Notes under the pieces: model-generated
Seen by the model: only the letters and a program-made list of their open reading frames with translations
The model's database searches: none
Told to the model about the DNA's origin: nothing
Position numbers and translations under genes: made by a program
Shown here: positions 42,441 through 54,918 of the stretch, piece after piece
Layout of the letters: every line of letters begins with the position of its first letter
Numbering within the stretch: position 1 is the first letter of the stretch
DNA from: Symsagittifera roscoffensis
Taxonomy: Eukaryota; Xenacoelomorpha; Acoela; Convolutidae
Assembly: GCF_963678635.1 (NCBI RefSeq)
Contig: NC_087066.1
Span: forward strand, 2,079,745 to 2,143,744
DNA length: 64,000 bases
Direction of reading: 5' to 3'

Positions 42441-42650
42441 TTAATTTCAAAAGCTATAATCGTCCAACTGTGATCAATTATCATAAAAACTAACACTGTC
42501 TTAGATCTTCAACAACTCGATAGCAGGTACTAGATGGTAGGTACTAAAAAAAAGGCAGACATACAGCTCCAAGGGCGTCAATAACAAACTTCACATCAAA
42601 TTCTAAAACTAGATGTTGAACTTAAATACGATACAAAAATATTCCTTCCG
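42441..42650 (-). repeat. Probable 3' LTR of copy A
   Basis: This is a diverged direct repeat of 47696-47890. The boundaries are approximate. Confidence 0.55.
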
Positions 42651-43499
42651 CTTTATAATTTCGAGTCCTAACTTAAAGGTATTCAAAACTAAAAATTGAT
42701 TTTGGGTTTCAGACTAACGCTCAACCTTCATCCTGGACGTTTTAGCTTCGCGGTCGTCTTTCCGACTGAGCGTTACCAAATTTATTGTCCTGTACTCGTT
42801 CTGCCTTCTTGACTCCTTTGAATTTGTTCACAGCCGTGCGTTTCCGCGAGCTTTTTCTTGAAGTCATATTGGCCAAGTCATGGTACTATGAGTCTTGACA
42901 CAGTTATGAGACCAATCTTTGCTTACGCGGCCGCCCTCCTTTTTATTTAATGCCTGTTCCACTCGATTCAGCTGGTTTTTAGACTCGCTTCTCCTTCTCT
43001 TCCGGTGCGTTCGCTTCCTGCTTCCTTGCTTCCTTGCCTTTTTCCATATGCAAAGTCGCTGTTTAACGCCCCGTAGACTTCGTCGGCCTTTTTCGCAATT
43101 TTGCTCCGCTTCCTAATTTGTTAGAACATTCTCCCGTACCGATAGCTTTTTCCCTGGCTTTTACCCCGCGTGGCAGTAGTGTGTGTTTGTATTCCGACGC
43201 TGAATTCGAGTTGTCGTCCCAGTTATGCGTCCGTCTACAGGCTCTCTTTTCTCGTTGTAGGCTTTGCTGGCCCCGGCGTTTTATGAAACTCTCGCTCGAT
43301 CTTGCGTCGCAGTTTTGCCAAGATTGGTAGGACTGGGATGCCGCCCGGTGAGGTCTAATTTGGGAAACGGGTTCTATTTCCAGCTGAACCAATTTTGCTA
43401 AGGACAGAACCGTTATCAAGTGTAATGGTTTGTGTAGACTTCTTTTTGATCTTTTATCTATGAGTATATAAAGTATATACTTTTTTTCCTGTCGTTTAA

Positions 43500-44530
43500 A
43501 TATGTAGAACTGCAGTTCCATCCTGTGGTTCGACTTCTTGAATGAGCCAACAGTTCCTGACTTTTCGCCCTTCCAGGTTCACCAGCTGGTCTTTAGTCAA
43601 CCTCCTCGGACAGATGATGTGTTCATCATTGTATTCTTTCGATCCACGTGTGAGGGTTCGTGCCAGGGTCTTCGGTTTTGAAACAGGTAGATTTTTGCTT
43701 TAAAAGTTTCCTCCTGTTTACGTTTGCTAGTGATGGCTTTCTCGTTAGGTTTTAAGACCATATTAGCTTCCCGACCATGATGAGCATCGAATGGCAATGG
43801 TTTTAAGATTAGTCTAAGAAGAATTTCTGAGGGTTGTAAGTAAGCGTTCAAACCTTGCTTCTAGGTTCCCTAGCCTAAGTCAGAACAAGTTTTTCAAAAT
43901 CCCATTAATTCACTCCGCACACCTTAGGGCTCAGTGGTCATTAATCTACGAGTAGTAAGTTTCGGTTCGTTCCGGGTCACAAAGTGCCCTTATGGCTTTT
44001 TATGTGAAACTGGACACTTGTTCCATATAGATTTTCCGCGGCACCTCATGACCTGAAATATAGTTTCAAATCAACTTTAGGGCTTTATCAGATTTGTTGT
44101 TACACATGATGGCTGAAGGCCAGCGTGAGAAACAATCTATCGCTACAAGAACATACTTATCCGTTTCGTTCAAAACTTTATTTGGACTCCAGAAAACCAG
44201 TTGTAGGCATTTGTTTGGGTCCCCCAGCTCGTATACTTTTCCGATGTCACCTCTGGCGCACAGAGAATATAATCTTTTACCTGCAGTAATAAATGCCTGG
44301 CATAAATGTCGCCACCGAGCTCCGGCAGAAAAACGTCCCGCGCCGCATCAAACAAATCTCCCCTCCCTTGGTGGAAACTGTGTTTTATTTTGACAATTGC
44401 CTTGGGTAAAGGGATTGGGATGTTAATACGTTCGACCATCCATAAACAAACATCTCTCAGGTGAAAATATTTTATGTGCTGCCCCATTTCTCCCCTCATT
44501 GATCGGAACTTCTTTTTAAGTTATGGGTAT
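43500..44530 (-). pseudogene. pol: Integrase region of copy A
   Basis: The minus frame at 44499-44170 shows the zinc-finger neighbourhood (FHQGRGDLFDAARDVFLPEL). At ~44160-44090 the strand reads DKYVLVAIDCFSRWPSAIM, a well-conserved part of the core of this type of Ty3/gypsy integrase. Further pieces toward 43600 (a basic, Pro-rich stretch with KAITSKRKQEETFKAK) fit the C-terminal end. Frames are broken many times. Confidence 0.7.
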
Positions 44531-44876
44531 TTGGCTAGGACCATGTCAGGGAAAAGCCAAAATTTTCGCGTCACCTATGTAATTAGCCTCCACGTCCACG
44601 AGTTTGCGACACAACAAGTCTTTTAGGAAGCCAGTCAGCTTTCGAAACAATTTTTTCACATCCGCGGATTGAAGCTCCTGAGCAGTTGTGTTAGGTAAAC
44701 TCGACAAAATGTCTCGCTGGCAAATGGCGCAGGTGTCGACAAGACTGTGTTAACTTTTACATCGCCGGTTCTAGTCGTTAGGTCTTCCAGCCTGGCATCA
44801 ACCATCATCGCATCTGAACTGCTCCCCATCTTTTTTCCTGAGTGTCGGGAAAGTACTTTACTTGAACTTATTCTAT

Positions 44877-45420
44877 TTATTCAAATTGACATCCATTTTC
44901 GTGGAAGAATCTTGAGAATTTGAAACAACACACTTCCTCCGGTGGCTTTTCTACGTTCGTTTTACCAAAGGAAACTTCGATTTGATTCACTTTTAGCCAA
45001 CTTAAAAGTTGTATCATACCAGCTGAGTCGCGACGCTTCCCATTCTGGGTGCCTCGATAAGTAATCGGCAAGGCCATATTTCGCCCTCGGCATTTGTTCT
45101 ATTTCGAAGTCAGACGGAATTATTTGATTTTTCCAATGGTTCAGCCTACTAAACATACTAACTTTTTTTTAGGATTTACGTTAGGCAAAACCATTAGGTC
45201 TTTATGATTGGTCACCATTGTGAAGTGGCTTCCAAAAAAGTAAGTTCGAAAAAACTTGGCCCCCATGCGACAGCCGGCATTTGGAGTTCAATTGTGAATT
45301 GTTCTTTTTCATCTCAATTAGAAATCGAGATGCGAACAAAAGAGGTCTCCAAGCTCTGGGGCTGAGTTGTTCAAGAACCGCCCCAGGCGACTGGGTCTTG
45401 CGTCGCATTTTTTAGTATAT
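44877..45420 (-). pseudogene. pol: RNase H region of copy A
   Basis: Two frames (45408-45202 and 45156-44877) encode GAVLEQLSPRAWRPLLFASR and then DFEIEQMPRAKYGLADYLSR. These are the start and the Asp-containing end of the RNase H domain in Ty3/gypsy elements. They are interrupted by a frame change and an internal deletion. Confidence 0.8.
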
Positions 45421-45439
45421 CCGTTTGGACAACGAAAAG

Positions 45440-46380
45440 CTCCAACGATAACAACGACCTGCTAATTCAAAGTTTCGAATGCCGAGTGACAGTCAGATGT
45501 CCATATGAAACCTTTTTTCTTACTAAATAAAGGACGTAAGTGCCGAATATTTGACTAATGCTGGAAAATTTTTTGAAGTCTTTAGATTGATCCCATGAAG
45601 AATTTCAGCTCAGACAGCGGGCTTAACGTTTAACTTATTAATCGACTCAAACTTCCTGACGAGTGGAGTGATGCCCGTTTTTTTAATGTGATAGCCCAAC
45701 CATTCGCGTTCCTTTATTTCAGCAAACTTTCATTTTCCAGTTAAGGGGTCACATTTTCTGTGGCTAATTTTTCAAGATTTTCTCGACTAGCGCGATATGC
45801 TCAATTCGGATCATATATAAAGACGTGCGCACATGGTCACTTGATGAGATGTTTTAGTTGAAGCTACGTGGGCACCGCTGTCAACCCGTAGAACGCCGTG
45901 TTGGAATTTTGTCTTCTCCACATTAGCGGAGATTAAAAAATTGCAGTGTTAACTTGTATCAACATCCTGAGGCAGTTGCCCTTATGCGTGCCTAAGGTCC
46001 ATACTAGTGAAAAACCTCCCCGGTCTTCTTCTCACTCATATTTTGCCTCCGATATCTATAGATTCGTCTTTGGTTTTTCTGTTCATGGATTTTCTTGTTT
46101 AGCTCCATTGATTCAAAGCTAGTTTCACAGAGGAGCCGCCATTCTTTACTTTTGACGAACCGAGATACAAAATTTTTAACTGAGCCTTTTTCCAGTTTTT
46201 CGATATGGCCCTGTTTCAGTAATTTTTGGATTTATTTTTCCAGCTTATCCTATAGGGTTATTGGTATTGGATTATTTTTTATTGCTCTGGAGTTCAGTTT
46301 TTTTAGAGTTTGTAGTTACCTATGCGTCCCGCCCTACAAAATAGGTTACCTAATTGTTTACTGATTTTTTTTCGGCAGTC
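45440..46380 (-). pseudogene. pol: Reverse transcriptase region of copy A
   Basis: No long frame remains, but short minus-strand stretches are recognisable by comparison with copy B. Near 46005-45930 one reads DLRHA, a stop, then GQLPQDVDTS. Near 45830-45780 the ELSIS piece corresponds to SEIEHIALVEKIL of copy B. The YxDD block itself is destroyed. Confidence 0.65.
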
Positions 46381-46399
46381 GTCCAGCGGTGCCCGCTGA

Positions 46400-47700
46400 T
46401 TTCAAATGGCCGAATTTCCTACGATGTTCATCAACTCATCTTCGACCGGTGCTTCGATCGAATTTAGGACCAATGCCGGCTTTAACTGCTTTGGGATAAT
46501 TGATGGTCTGCATCCTCCGATCACGTTGCTGACCGTTTGTGTCGGCAATCCGTTGGTGTGTGCCTTAGGTACGTTCAGTTCTTTAATCGTGAAATGAAAA
46601 ATGGCAACAGCTGTCGATCCATGCCTGTGTCGTCTTCCCGTATATTTTCAACGACAGTTTGGTGCCCGCAATTTTTGAATAATCCTTTTTTTGCGAATCG
46701 ACAAAGAAATATAATTGTTTGAGCCATCCGACTCCCGTCCGTGGGATGATTCAAGTGAATTGGTTCACCCAGTTGACTGTATAATCTTGTGGCGGTGTTA
46801 CGTTGTCGTGTTTTGTAAAGATTTCTCGGTCTGCGCCGTTCTCGTGATTACAGCCCATCCGGCCTCTGCGTGCGGTGTTACAGGTACGTTCGTTATGTCC
46901 CGTTTTATTTCAAAAATTGATCTTGCCTTTCCCGATGGGCAATTCCGGACGCAACCGACGCCTCTGCACAACACCTTTTCACCCCGTAGGAATGGTCTTC
47001 AGTTTCGCCCTTGGTTTGCTCTCAAGGCCCCCGTCGGTACTGCGGCAAGACTTTCACCGACCACTTTGTCACTCTTCGCATATTTATCTCCAAACTCGTA
47101 CATTTCGTAGTTTTGTTGGAGCGACATAGTTCCGTCTGTGGGTTATTGTTTAACAGATTGACGATAAAAAGTTCTTGTAATTCTGCGCTCCAGAGTCGCT
47201 AAGTTGCAACGCGCTGCCAAACCACTAAGCACCGAGGGAATCATCTCCATTGATTCGCAGTGCTGTTGTTTTTTGACAGTAGTTGATGGGTTTTCGAATG
47301 ATTCCTTTCAAAGCGTCCAGCAACTTCGGATATTGCGCCTTCGCAAGGTACAAATCGAGCATGCGGTTGTGTAGGTCATATCGCTCCCGTTCGCCCAGTC
47401 GTAGGAACATATTTGAAATCAACGATTGTTTCGCCTCCGTACATTTTATTTCAGCACGTCCAATGCTAAATTTGTAATTTGGGCAGCCGTTAGCGTCGTT
47501 GCAATGTAAACTGATATGGGATCCAGTCCATGTTTGCTATTACCACCAGGTAAAACGAGCGATCTAACTTTTGCATACCAATGGTGCCCCCGTGCACTTC
47601 CTCAGCCCATATGCCGTTATTCCTTCGGGATTTTTCCTGTTCCCGCATCGTATCCTGCTTGTTTTGCCCTGACAAAAACAAAGTATCGAATATGTAATTT
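46400..47700 (-). pseudogene. gag: Gag and protease region of copy A
   Basis: The minus frame at 47422-47225 reads DLYLAKAQYPKLLDALKGII, resembling a Gag helix. 47681-47490 gives the N-terminal part, parallel to 55290-55440 of copy B. From 46720 to 46400 the strand reads short coherent pieces (PKAHTNGLPTQTV, SIIPKQLKPALVLNSIEAP) consistent with the region before RT. The protease active site is not visible. Confidence 0.5.
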
Positions 47701-47890
47701 GAAAAGCTATAATTGTCTCACTGTGGTCAGTCATCATAAAACTCAATGTTCTTTCAAAACTTCAAAAGCTCGATAGCACGATGGCAGGTACTAATCAACA
47801 TTGTAGACAGACAGCCTCGAGGGCGCCAAATAGCAGAATTTAGATCATCTGTTCAAACTAGATGTTGTACTAAAATATGCATAATGTTAT
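47696..47890 (-). repeat. Probable 5' LTR of copy A
   Basis: This is the partner of 42441-42650. The right edge is uncertain. Confidence 0.55.
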
Positions 47891-48154
47891 GTATGCATAT
47901 ACTAGCACATTATCTTATAAAAAAACAAAATCCTAAACAGCTGCTGGCCGATTGTTTTGCTGCTTTGTGACATGAGATCCTAACGATTCTAATATGCGAT
48001 AGTTTTTTCTGGGCCCTCTCACTTTTTCTCCCACCAGTGAATTTTCAGAGAATACTGTTTCCAACAAAAAAAAATTGCACGAGTTTTGAAAGCTTCGAAG
48101 CAAGTTTTTCTCAACAAGGTCGTAAAATGTCGTAAAAAGAGTTACTTGTTTCGA

Positions 48155-48320
48155 GGGGCAGATTTAGGGGCAGCAGATGCACCCCCAATCTTCTCAGGAT
48201 TTTGACACCCTGTCAACCCAAAGGTTCCTTCCTTTGCTACTTTTTAAAAACTCTTTTTTCGCCAGACAGCTCTGAAACTTTTTAATCCCCGTCGAGTAAA
48301 TCCTAGATTCGCCCCTGCTC
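48155..48320. mobile_element. Possible MITE with GGGGCRRATYTAGG ends
   Basis: GGGGCAGATTTAGG near 48158 pairs with CCTAGATTCGCCCC near 48305, with three mismatches over 14 bp. The interior of ~135 bp is non-coding. No clear target duplication is seen, so this is tentative. Confidence 0.35.
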
Positions 48321-48737
48321 GTTACTGATATTTTTTGTACAGAACTTTGCGTTGCGCACCATTTTGTAAGGTATTTGTAATCGATATGAATTTGAAGAAT
48401 TAGAGCAGACGTTGTTATTTTCTTTGTTTGACAAGCTGAAGGATTCAAAAACATCCTTTAGCATTTTATAGTATAATTCTCATTTTTTTGTATCGCTTCT
48501 GATTTTTAGTTTACAAAAATCGTCTTGGTATACAAAATCAATTTGGTGCAATCTCAGAATAAACAAGGCAGCACCATTGTTAAGGCTTAACTCAGATACA
48601 AGTTCCAGTAATTTTTTCTTCGAAAATAGCTTGAAAGCGTGTAGCAAAAAAAAAGAACTCCAAAACATCGACACTAATCAGAACGATACTAGCTTTTACT
48701 TGGAAAAAACTCCGTAAAAGGTTGAAAAAAATACTCT

Positions 48738-51700
48738 GCTGAGATACAGAGTAATGTAGAGTAACTTTTTTGATGTCGCTGTAAAACATGTTTTGTTGTT
48801 GTTAACTTGGAGTTGCGTGATAATGCGCATTTTATCCACACCGAACAGAGTTTTCATTGATTCAATTTTTACAAAATCATATAAATCATCGTCACATGTG
48901 GAGCCGTGCTTTTAGTAATTTTTTATATATTTAAATGCGGGATTCATTATCTAACCATGTTTAAGCCTTTTGAAGGTATTTTTTTCCAAGTTTAACGAAA
49001 GAATTTTTTCACGTTTAAGCTATGTCGTATAACGCAATGGTTGAGATTTTTGTTGTTAGTACAAATCACGGCCACCGTAAAAAACGGTTCACTGCGACTA
49101 AAACGTATTTGAAAGATTCATTTTAATATTTTTTAGCAGGGCCCCAAATGTAGGCATTCGTTCGGCCACTTAGGTTCAAATGTTTTGCCAATGTCACCTA
49201 TGGCGCACATTTGCTTAAGTTTTTACCTGTGGCAGATTATTCCTGGCATTCGTCGGCGGTAGCCACTAAACTCTGCTATTTATGTTGGAAACTATCCATG
49301 ATGGAAACTATGTATGCGGTTTACAACAGCTTTTCGAAGTGGTATATAGGACTGACACGTCGCTCGTCCACCCTCAGACAATTCTCCTTTGCGTTGAAAA
49401 AGTCACAAATACACCCTAGTTGTCCCAAATAGACACCATTGCGTGGACTTTTCTCTCGAGTTCATAGAGTTCTTCGCCTCTACTATTTTCTTGATTGCTC
49501 TCATCTTGGGGTCCGCTCAATTAGTTTCAGAATGAAAAGTTCGGACAACGCATTGTTTTTCCTGACGAACTTACAATCTCTCGGAATGACCGACACCACA
49601 ACATTCGCCGGATACGCCGGTGGAAATATCCCCCTCAAACGCCGATGAAATTGAAACCACTGTTTTGCTCCTCACTTCTCTTGATTTTGTTGTTGCTGCC
49701 TTCAATCTCTGCTGAGAGCCAGAGTAAGGTAGAGTAACTTTTTTGATGTCGCTGTAAAACATGTTTTGTTGTTGTTAACTTGGAGTTGCGTGATATTGCG
49801 CGTTTTATTCACACCGAACAGAGTTTCCAATGATTTAATTTTTACAAGGTGATATATATCGTCGTCACATATGGAGCCGTGCTATTAGTATTCTTTTATA
49901 TATTTAAATGCGGGATTCACTATCTCACCATGCTTAAGCCTTTTGAAGGTATTATTTTTCCAAGTTTAACGAAAATTTTTTTCAAGTTTAAGCTATGTCG
50001 TATATGGCAATGATTGAGATTTTTGTTGTTAGTACAAATCAAAGCCGACGGCCACCGTGAAAAACGGTTCACTGCGACTAAATTGTATTTGAAAGATTCA
50101 TTTTTTTATTAAGCAGGGCCCCAAATTTAGGTATTCGTTCGGCTACTTAGGTTCAAATGTTTTGCCAATGTCACCTTTGGCGCACATATAATAAGTGTTT
50201 TCCTGTGGCGGTTTATTCCTGGCATTCGTCGGCGGTAGCCACTAAACTCTGCTATTTATGCTGGAAACTATCCATGATGGAAACTATGTATGCGGTTTAC
50301 AACAGCTTTTCGAAGTGGTATATAGGATTGACTCGTCGCTCGTCCACCCTCAGACAATTCTCCCTTACGTTGAAGTTGTCACAAATACACACCATTAAGT
50401 GGACTTTTCTCTCGAGATCCGGGTTTTTTTCCTCGTCTGTTTTCTTGATTGCTCTCATCTTGGGGTCCCCTCAATTAGTTTTAGACTGAAAAGTTCGGAC
50501 AATGCATTGTTTTTCCTGACGAACTTACAATCTCTCGGAATGACCGACACTACAACATTCGCCGGAAATGCCGGTGAAAATATCCCCCTCAAACGCCGAT
50601 GAAATTGAAATGACTGTTTTGCTCCTCACTTCTCTTGATTTTGTTGTTGCTGCCTTCAATCTCTGCTGAGAGCCAGAGTAAGGTAGAGTAACTTTTTTGA
50701 TGTCGCTGTAAAACATGTTTTGTTGTTGTTAACTTGGAGTTGCGTGATATTGCGCGTTTTTTTCACACCGAACAGAGTTTCCAATGATTTAATTTTTACA
50801 AGGTGATATATATCGTCGTCACATATGAAGCCGTGCTATTAGTAATCTTTTATATATTTAAATGCGGGATTCACTATCTCACCATGCTTAAGCCTTTTGA
50901 AGGTATTATTTTTCCAAGTTAAACGAAATTTTTTTTTCAAGTTTAAGCTATGTCGTATATGGCAATGATTGAGATTCTTGTTGTTAGTACAAATCAAAGC
51001 CGACGGCCACCGTGAAAAACGGTTCACTGCGACTAAATTGTATTTGAAAGATTCATTTTATTATTTAGCAGGGTCCCAAATTTAGGTATTCGTTCGGCTA
51101 CTTAGGTTCAAATGTTTTGCCAATGTCACCTTTGGCGCACATATAATTAAGTGTTTTCCTGTGGCGGTTTATTCCTGGCATTCGTCGGCGGTAGCCACTA
51201 AACTCTGCTATTTATGCTGGAAACTATCCATGATGGAAACTATGTATGCGGTTTACAACAGCTTTTCGAAGTGGTATATAGGATTGACTCGTCGCTCGTC
51301 CACCCTCGAACAATTCTCCCTTACGTTGAAGTGTCACAAATACACACCATTAAGTGGACTTTTCTCTCGAGATCCGGGTTTTTTGCCTCGTCTGTTTTCT
51401 TGATTGCTCTCATCTTGGGGTCCCCTCAATTAGTTTTAGACTGAAAAGTTCGGACAATGCATTGTTTTTCCTGACGAACTTACAATCTCTCGGAATGACC
51501 GACACCACAACATTCGCCGGAAATGCCGGTGAAAATATCCCCCTCAAACGCCGATGAAATTGAAATGACTGTTTTGCTCCTGACTTCTCTTGATTTTGTT
51601 GTTGCTGCATTCAATCTCTGCTGAGAGCCAGAGTAAGGTAGAGTAACTTTTTTGATGTCGCTGTAAAACATGATTTGTTGTTGTTAACTTGGAGTTGCGT

Positions 51701-52570
51701 GATATTGCGCGTTTTATTCACACCGAACAGAGTTTCCAATGATTTGATTTTTACAAGGTGATATATATCGTCGTCACATATGGAGCCGTGCTATTAGTAA
51801 TCTTTTATATATTTAAATGCGGGATTCACTATCTCACCATGCTTAAGCCTTTTGAAGGTATTAGTTTTCCAAGTTTAACGAAAATTTTTTTTCAAGTTTA
51901 AGCTATGTCGTATATGGCAATGATTGAGATTTTTGTTGTTAGTACAAATCAAAGCCGACGGCCACCGTGAAAAACGGTTCCCTGCGACTAAATTGTATTT
52001 GAAAGATTCATTTTATTATTTAGCAGGGCCCCAAATTTAGGAATTCGTTCGGCTACTTAGGTTCAAATGTTTTGCCAATGTCACCTTTGGCGCACATATA
52101 ATTAAGTGTTTTCCTGTGGCGGTTTATTCCTGGCATTCGTCTGCGGTAGCCACTAAACTCTGCTATTTATGCTGGAAACTATCCATGATGGAAACTATGT
52201 ATGCGGTTTACAACAGCTTTTCGAAGTGGTATATAGGATTGACTCGTCGCTCTTCCACCCTCAGACAATTCTCCCTTACGTTGAAGTTGTCACAAATACA
52301 CACCATTAAGTGGACTTTTCTCTCGAGATCCGGGTTTTTTGCCTCGTCTGTTTTCTTGATTGCTCTCATCTTGGGGTCCCCTCAATTAGTTTTAGACTGA
52401 AAAGTTCGGACAATGCATCGTTTTTCCTGACAATCTTACAATCTCTCGGAGTGACCAACACCAGCACATTCGCCGGATACATCGGTTGAAATATCCCCCT
52501 CAAACGCCGATGAAATTGAAACGACTGTTTTGCTCCTCACTTCTCTTGATTTTGTTGTTGCTGCCTCCAA
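48738..52570 (-). repeat. Tandem array of four ~955-bp units from a retrotransposon linker-integrase segment
   Basis: The word TGATGTCGCTGTAAAACATG occurs at 48771, 49744, 50698 and, with one change, 51653, giving periods of 973, 954 and 955 bp. On the minus strand each unit encodes the linker (KAATTKSREVRSK, then IPRDCKFVRKNNALSEL) and part of integrase (NRFSRWPSALICTNNKN at ~50980). The rightmost unit joins intact copy-B sequence at ~52570. The inner units share a novel junction (SGSQQRL before KAATTKS). The second and third units look nearly identical and the leftmost is most diverged. The array arose by tandem duplication inside a Ty3/gypsy copy. Confidence 0.9.
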
Positions 52571-52999
52571 TCTCTCGTCCACTACTTCAACATCACTGCT
52601 GCTCCCACTGGTAATTTCTGGATATCGTAATAAAAGTTTTTTTATTTTCTGTAAATTGATGCTCGCAATTGGAAAATTATAAAATTGGCCAAATGGAGTA
52701 GAATTATTTTCACGCTCACTCAAACGACACTCATTGATGGATTTGACTACTATCGCTACTTTTCGGTCGTTACTCTCGAATATGCAAATAGCTGCTTTTT
52801 GAGTGGTTGATGCTTGACGGCATGATTTCTCACCCTCACCCAGTGGACTTTTGCAACCACACTTGCATATTTCGCTTTTATTGGCAGAAAAATTCTGGAT
52901 TTGCTTTTCGCCACTCCGGTGATTTTTTCTAATGTTTATTACCGAGGGAAATTTTAATTGGAAATTTTTTAGCCACAGTAAACGTAATAATGTAAACAC
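52436..52999 (-). CDS. pol: Copy B pol linker between RNase H and integrase (187-codon frame)
   Basis: This minus frame follows the RNase H remnant and runs into the tandem array. It has Cys-rich and charged parts (EICKCGCKSPLGEGEKSC), then KIKKLLLRYPEITSGSSSDV and the segment that was multiplied in the array (EAATTKSREVRSKTVVSISS). Its role is inferred from position. It is the least damaged frame of copy B. Confidence 0.55.
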   Translation of the reverse strand: MFTLLRLLWLKNFQLKFPSVINIRKNHRSGEKQIQNFSANKSEICKCGCKSPLGEGEKSCRQASTTQKAAICIFESNDRKVAIVVKSINECRLSERENNSTPFGQFYNFPIASINLQKIKKLLLRYPEITSGSSSDVEVVDERLEAATTKSREVRSKTVVSISSAFEGDISTDVSGECAGVGHSERL

Positions 53000-53029
53000 T
53001 CACCAGCGTTGCTTCCCCCGCTGGGTTCC

Positions 53030-53330
53030 TTGCTAAATAATTGGCTCAACTGATATTGGCCCCATGCAAGTGTTCACTTTAAAAGTCAAAAAAGTTTTTT
53101 CTATCGATCCTAACTAACGGTTAAACTATCGATTCAACTAACGGCTGAACATAGTTTTGTTTTCCTGGTTACTTCCATGTAGCAAGGTAAACGGGGCATG
53201 ATGATCCGTTGCGACTGCAACTTGCCTTCCAAATTTATAGTTTCTAATTCTTTTGAGCCCCAGACAACTGCTTGCCCTTAAAGCTCATTAGTAGAATACT
53301 TTTTCTTCGCCATGTTTAAGAGATCGGCCA
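53030..53330 (-). pseudogene. pol: RNase H remnant of copy B
   Basis: The minus strand reads GLKRIRNYKFGRQVAVATDHHA near 53260-53195, matching the Asp-containing RNase H block (VATDH). It then reads ANYLARNPAGEATL near 53050, matching the domain end (ADYLSRHP in copy A). Confidence 0.7.
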
Positions 53331-53512
53331 CCATCTTTCGGATCCGAGTTGTAAGGAGACGACCCTGAGGCGATTATGGCTAGCCTCAAAAAGGATCCGA
53401 GTATCCTTATGCACGTCGAAGTTTCATATTTCTACGATAGTAGCCACTTATTTCTTAAGCGCTTCGAAGGCTTATTGACACTCGCTTGTCCATGAGAAAT
53501 CACTTTTCTTGC

Positions 53513-54038
53513 TTAGTAGCGGCCGCAACGGCGCTGAGTATTCCTCGAGTGCCAGCAAGAATTGTGTAGGCTATCTATTGAGCCCACACAAGACTTGAGT
53601 TGTGACAACGATATAGTGGGATTTAACTTATCGATTGAGTTTTTTTCACGCACCAACGGAGTGTTGCCGGAATTAGTAATCCGTTGGCCCAACCATTCAC
53701 ATTCTCTCCTCGCGAATTCAATTTTCTCCCATTTCAGTGCCATATTTCCTTTGAATATTTTTTTTCAGGATTTTTTCGACTAGTGCGATATGCTCGATTT
53801 CAGAACGCTTCAAGATGACTAGATTGTCATCGATGAATGCGTGCGTACATGGAAACTCTGAAGGTATCGCGTCCATGACACGTTGGAATTGCGCAGGCTT
53901 GATTGTCAAATCATAGAATTCCGTTGTAAACCGATACGTCCCAGTAGATTGACTTCCTACTAAAGAAAAATTGCAATATTTACTATTGTCCGTGTTTAGG
54001 GATAGTTGGCCGTACGCATATTCAGATCCATCGTTCAA
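53513..54038 (-). pseudogene. pol: Reverse transcriptase of copy B
   Basis: Two overlapping frames (54038-53718, 53743-53513) carry YAYGQLSLNTDNSKYCNFSL, then DLTIKPAQFQRVMDAIPSEF. The active-site block is THAFIDDNLVILKRSEIEH, with the Y-x-D-D position read as F-I-D-D. The region after it reads CEWLGQRITNSGNTPL. The order and spacing fit Ty3/gypsy RT, and one frameshift at ~53730 splits it. Confidence 0.88.
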
Positions 54039-54350
54039 AAGAACACGTCCCCAGATTTTTGTTCACTAATCGTTTGCCCCACAACGAAACACATTGATTG
54101 CTACTTCAGTCGTCCATTCGTTGGAGTTGAGAGTTGGCACGAGTTTTCCGAGTTATTCACACAATATCTGAATTGGTTATCTTTCGGATCTATCGGCTGG
54201 AGCAGCATATTCTGCTTACACAAGGTTTGTTTTTGTTCATCGATAGTGAAAATAGATATAGGCGATCCACTTTCAATTCAGACCTGTGTCGAGTGTTCGT
54301 CAATTTTTTATGCTCATTTCGCCGCCGCTACTTTCAAATGCTCTTCGTTT

Positions 54351-54719
54351 TTACGCTCTATTAACAAATCGAGCTGTTTCATTCAGGAAAGTCACCCATC
54401 CGAAGGAACTTCCATAGATCGGTGCGTCTTCGTCCTGCACTTGTTGGGGATGGTCTCCTTCGGTGCTGTCTTCAAAGATTACGCTTACATGTCCTCGCCT
54501 TTGCTGCTCTGCGTCATCGGCATGTGCGTTCGTACTGGCCGGTTTTCCGACATGAAAAACACTTGGCACTTCGCGCCGGACCTTTCGCAATGTGGTCCGG
54601 TGTAAAACCACTCTGATCGCAATTGAAACACTCCCGATCTGCTTCACCTCGATTGTTGCCCCTGACGGCTTCTCTGCCATCCCGTTGAAACCGTTGACGA
54701 TAGCCACCTCGGATCGCAC
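54351..54719 (-). pseudogene. gag: Gag zinc-knuckle region of copy B
   Basis: This frame of 122 codons is out of phase for the Cys/His residues. In a neighbouring frame the same stretch (about 54620-54540) shows Cys- and His-rich pieces that fit one or two damaged CCHC knuckles. The identification rests mainly on its place between Gag and RT. Confidence 0.4.
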
Positions 54720-54918
54720 TGATTGGCTCCGTTTTTATCTGGAGCGCCCCCGCCGGCGCCGCAGCGAGACCTCCTCCGGAAACTTTTGCTTACTTTTCTC
54801 CCCGCTCGTATGAGAGCGCAATTAAGTAAATCTCATCTGGGATCTTGCTAGAACGGCAGAGTTCCGTATGTGCCTCCTGATTCGACATAATTACCATAAT
54901 TGCGTCTCGTTAAGTCCG

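Larger units (their letters stand above)
42441..47890 (-). mobile_element. Decayed Ty3/gypsy element, copy A
   Basis: Diverged direct repeats at ~42441-42650 and ~47696-47890 (shared AAAGCTATAAT, CGATAGCA, GGTAGGTACTA/GGCAGGTACTA, AACTAGATGTTG) look like LTRs. Between them, on the minus strand, the order gag, zinc-knuckle region, protease region, RT, RNase H, integrase can be traced in short frames broken by many stops and indels. It belongs to the same family as copy B at 52.4-55.6 kb, with parallel sequence at 47535-47690 and 55290-55440. Confidence 0.8.

Noticed and set aside
48194-48789. Minus-strand frames between copy A and the array
   Set aside because: They are short, AT-driven and unsupported by any motif; part lies within a possible MITE.
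49211-52400. Plus-strand frames repeated four times (for example starting MAVYSWHSS)
   Set aside because: They repeat because the 955-bp DNA unit repeats, and they are antisense to the recognisable integrase pieces.
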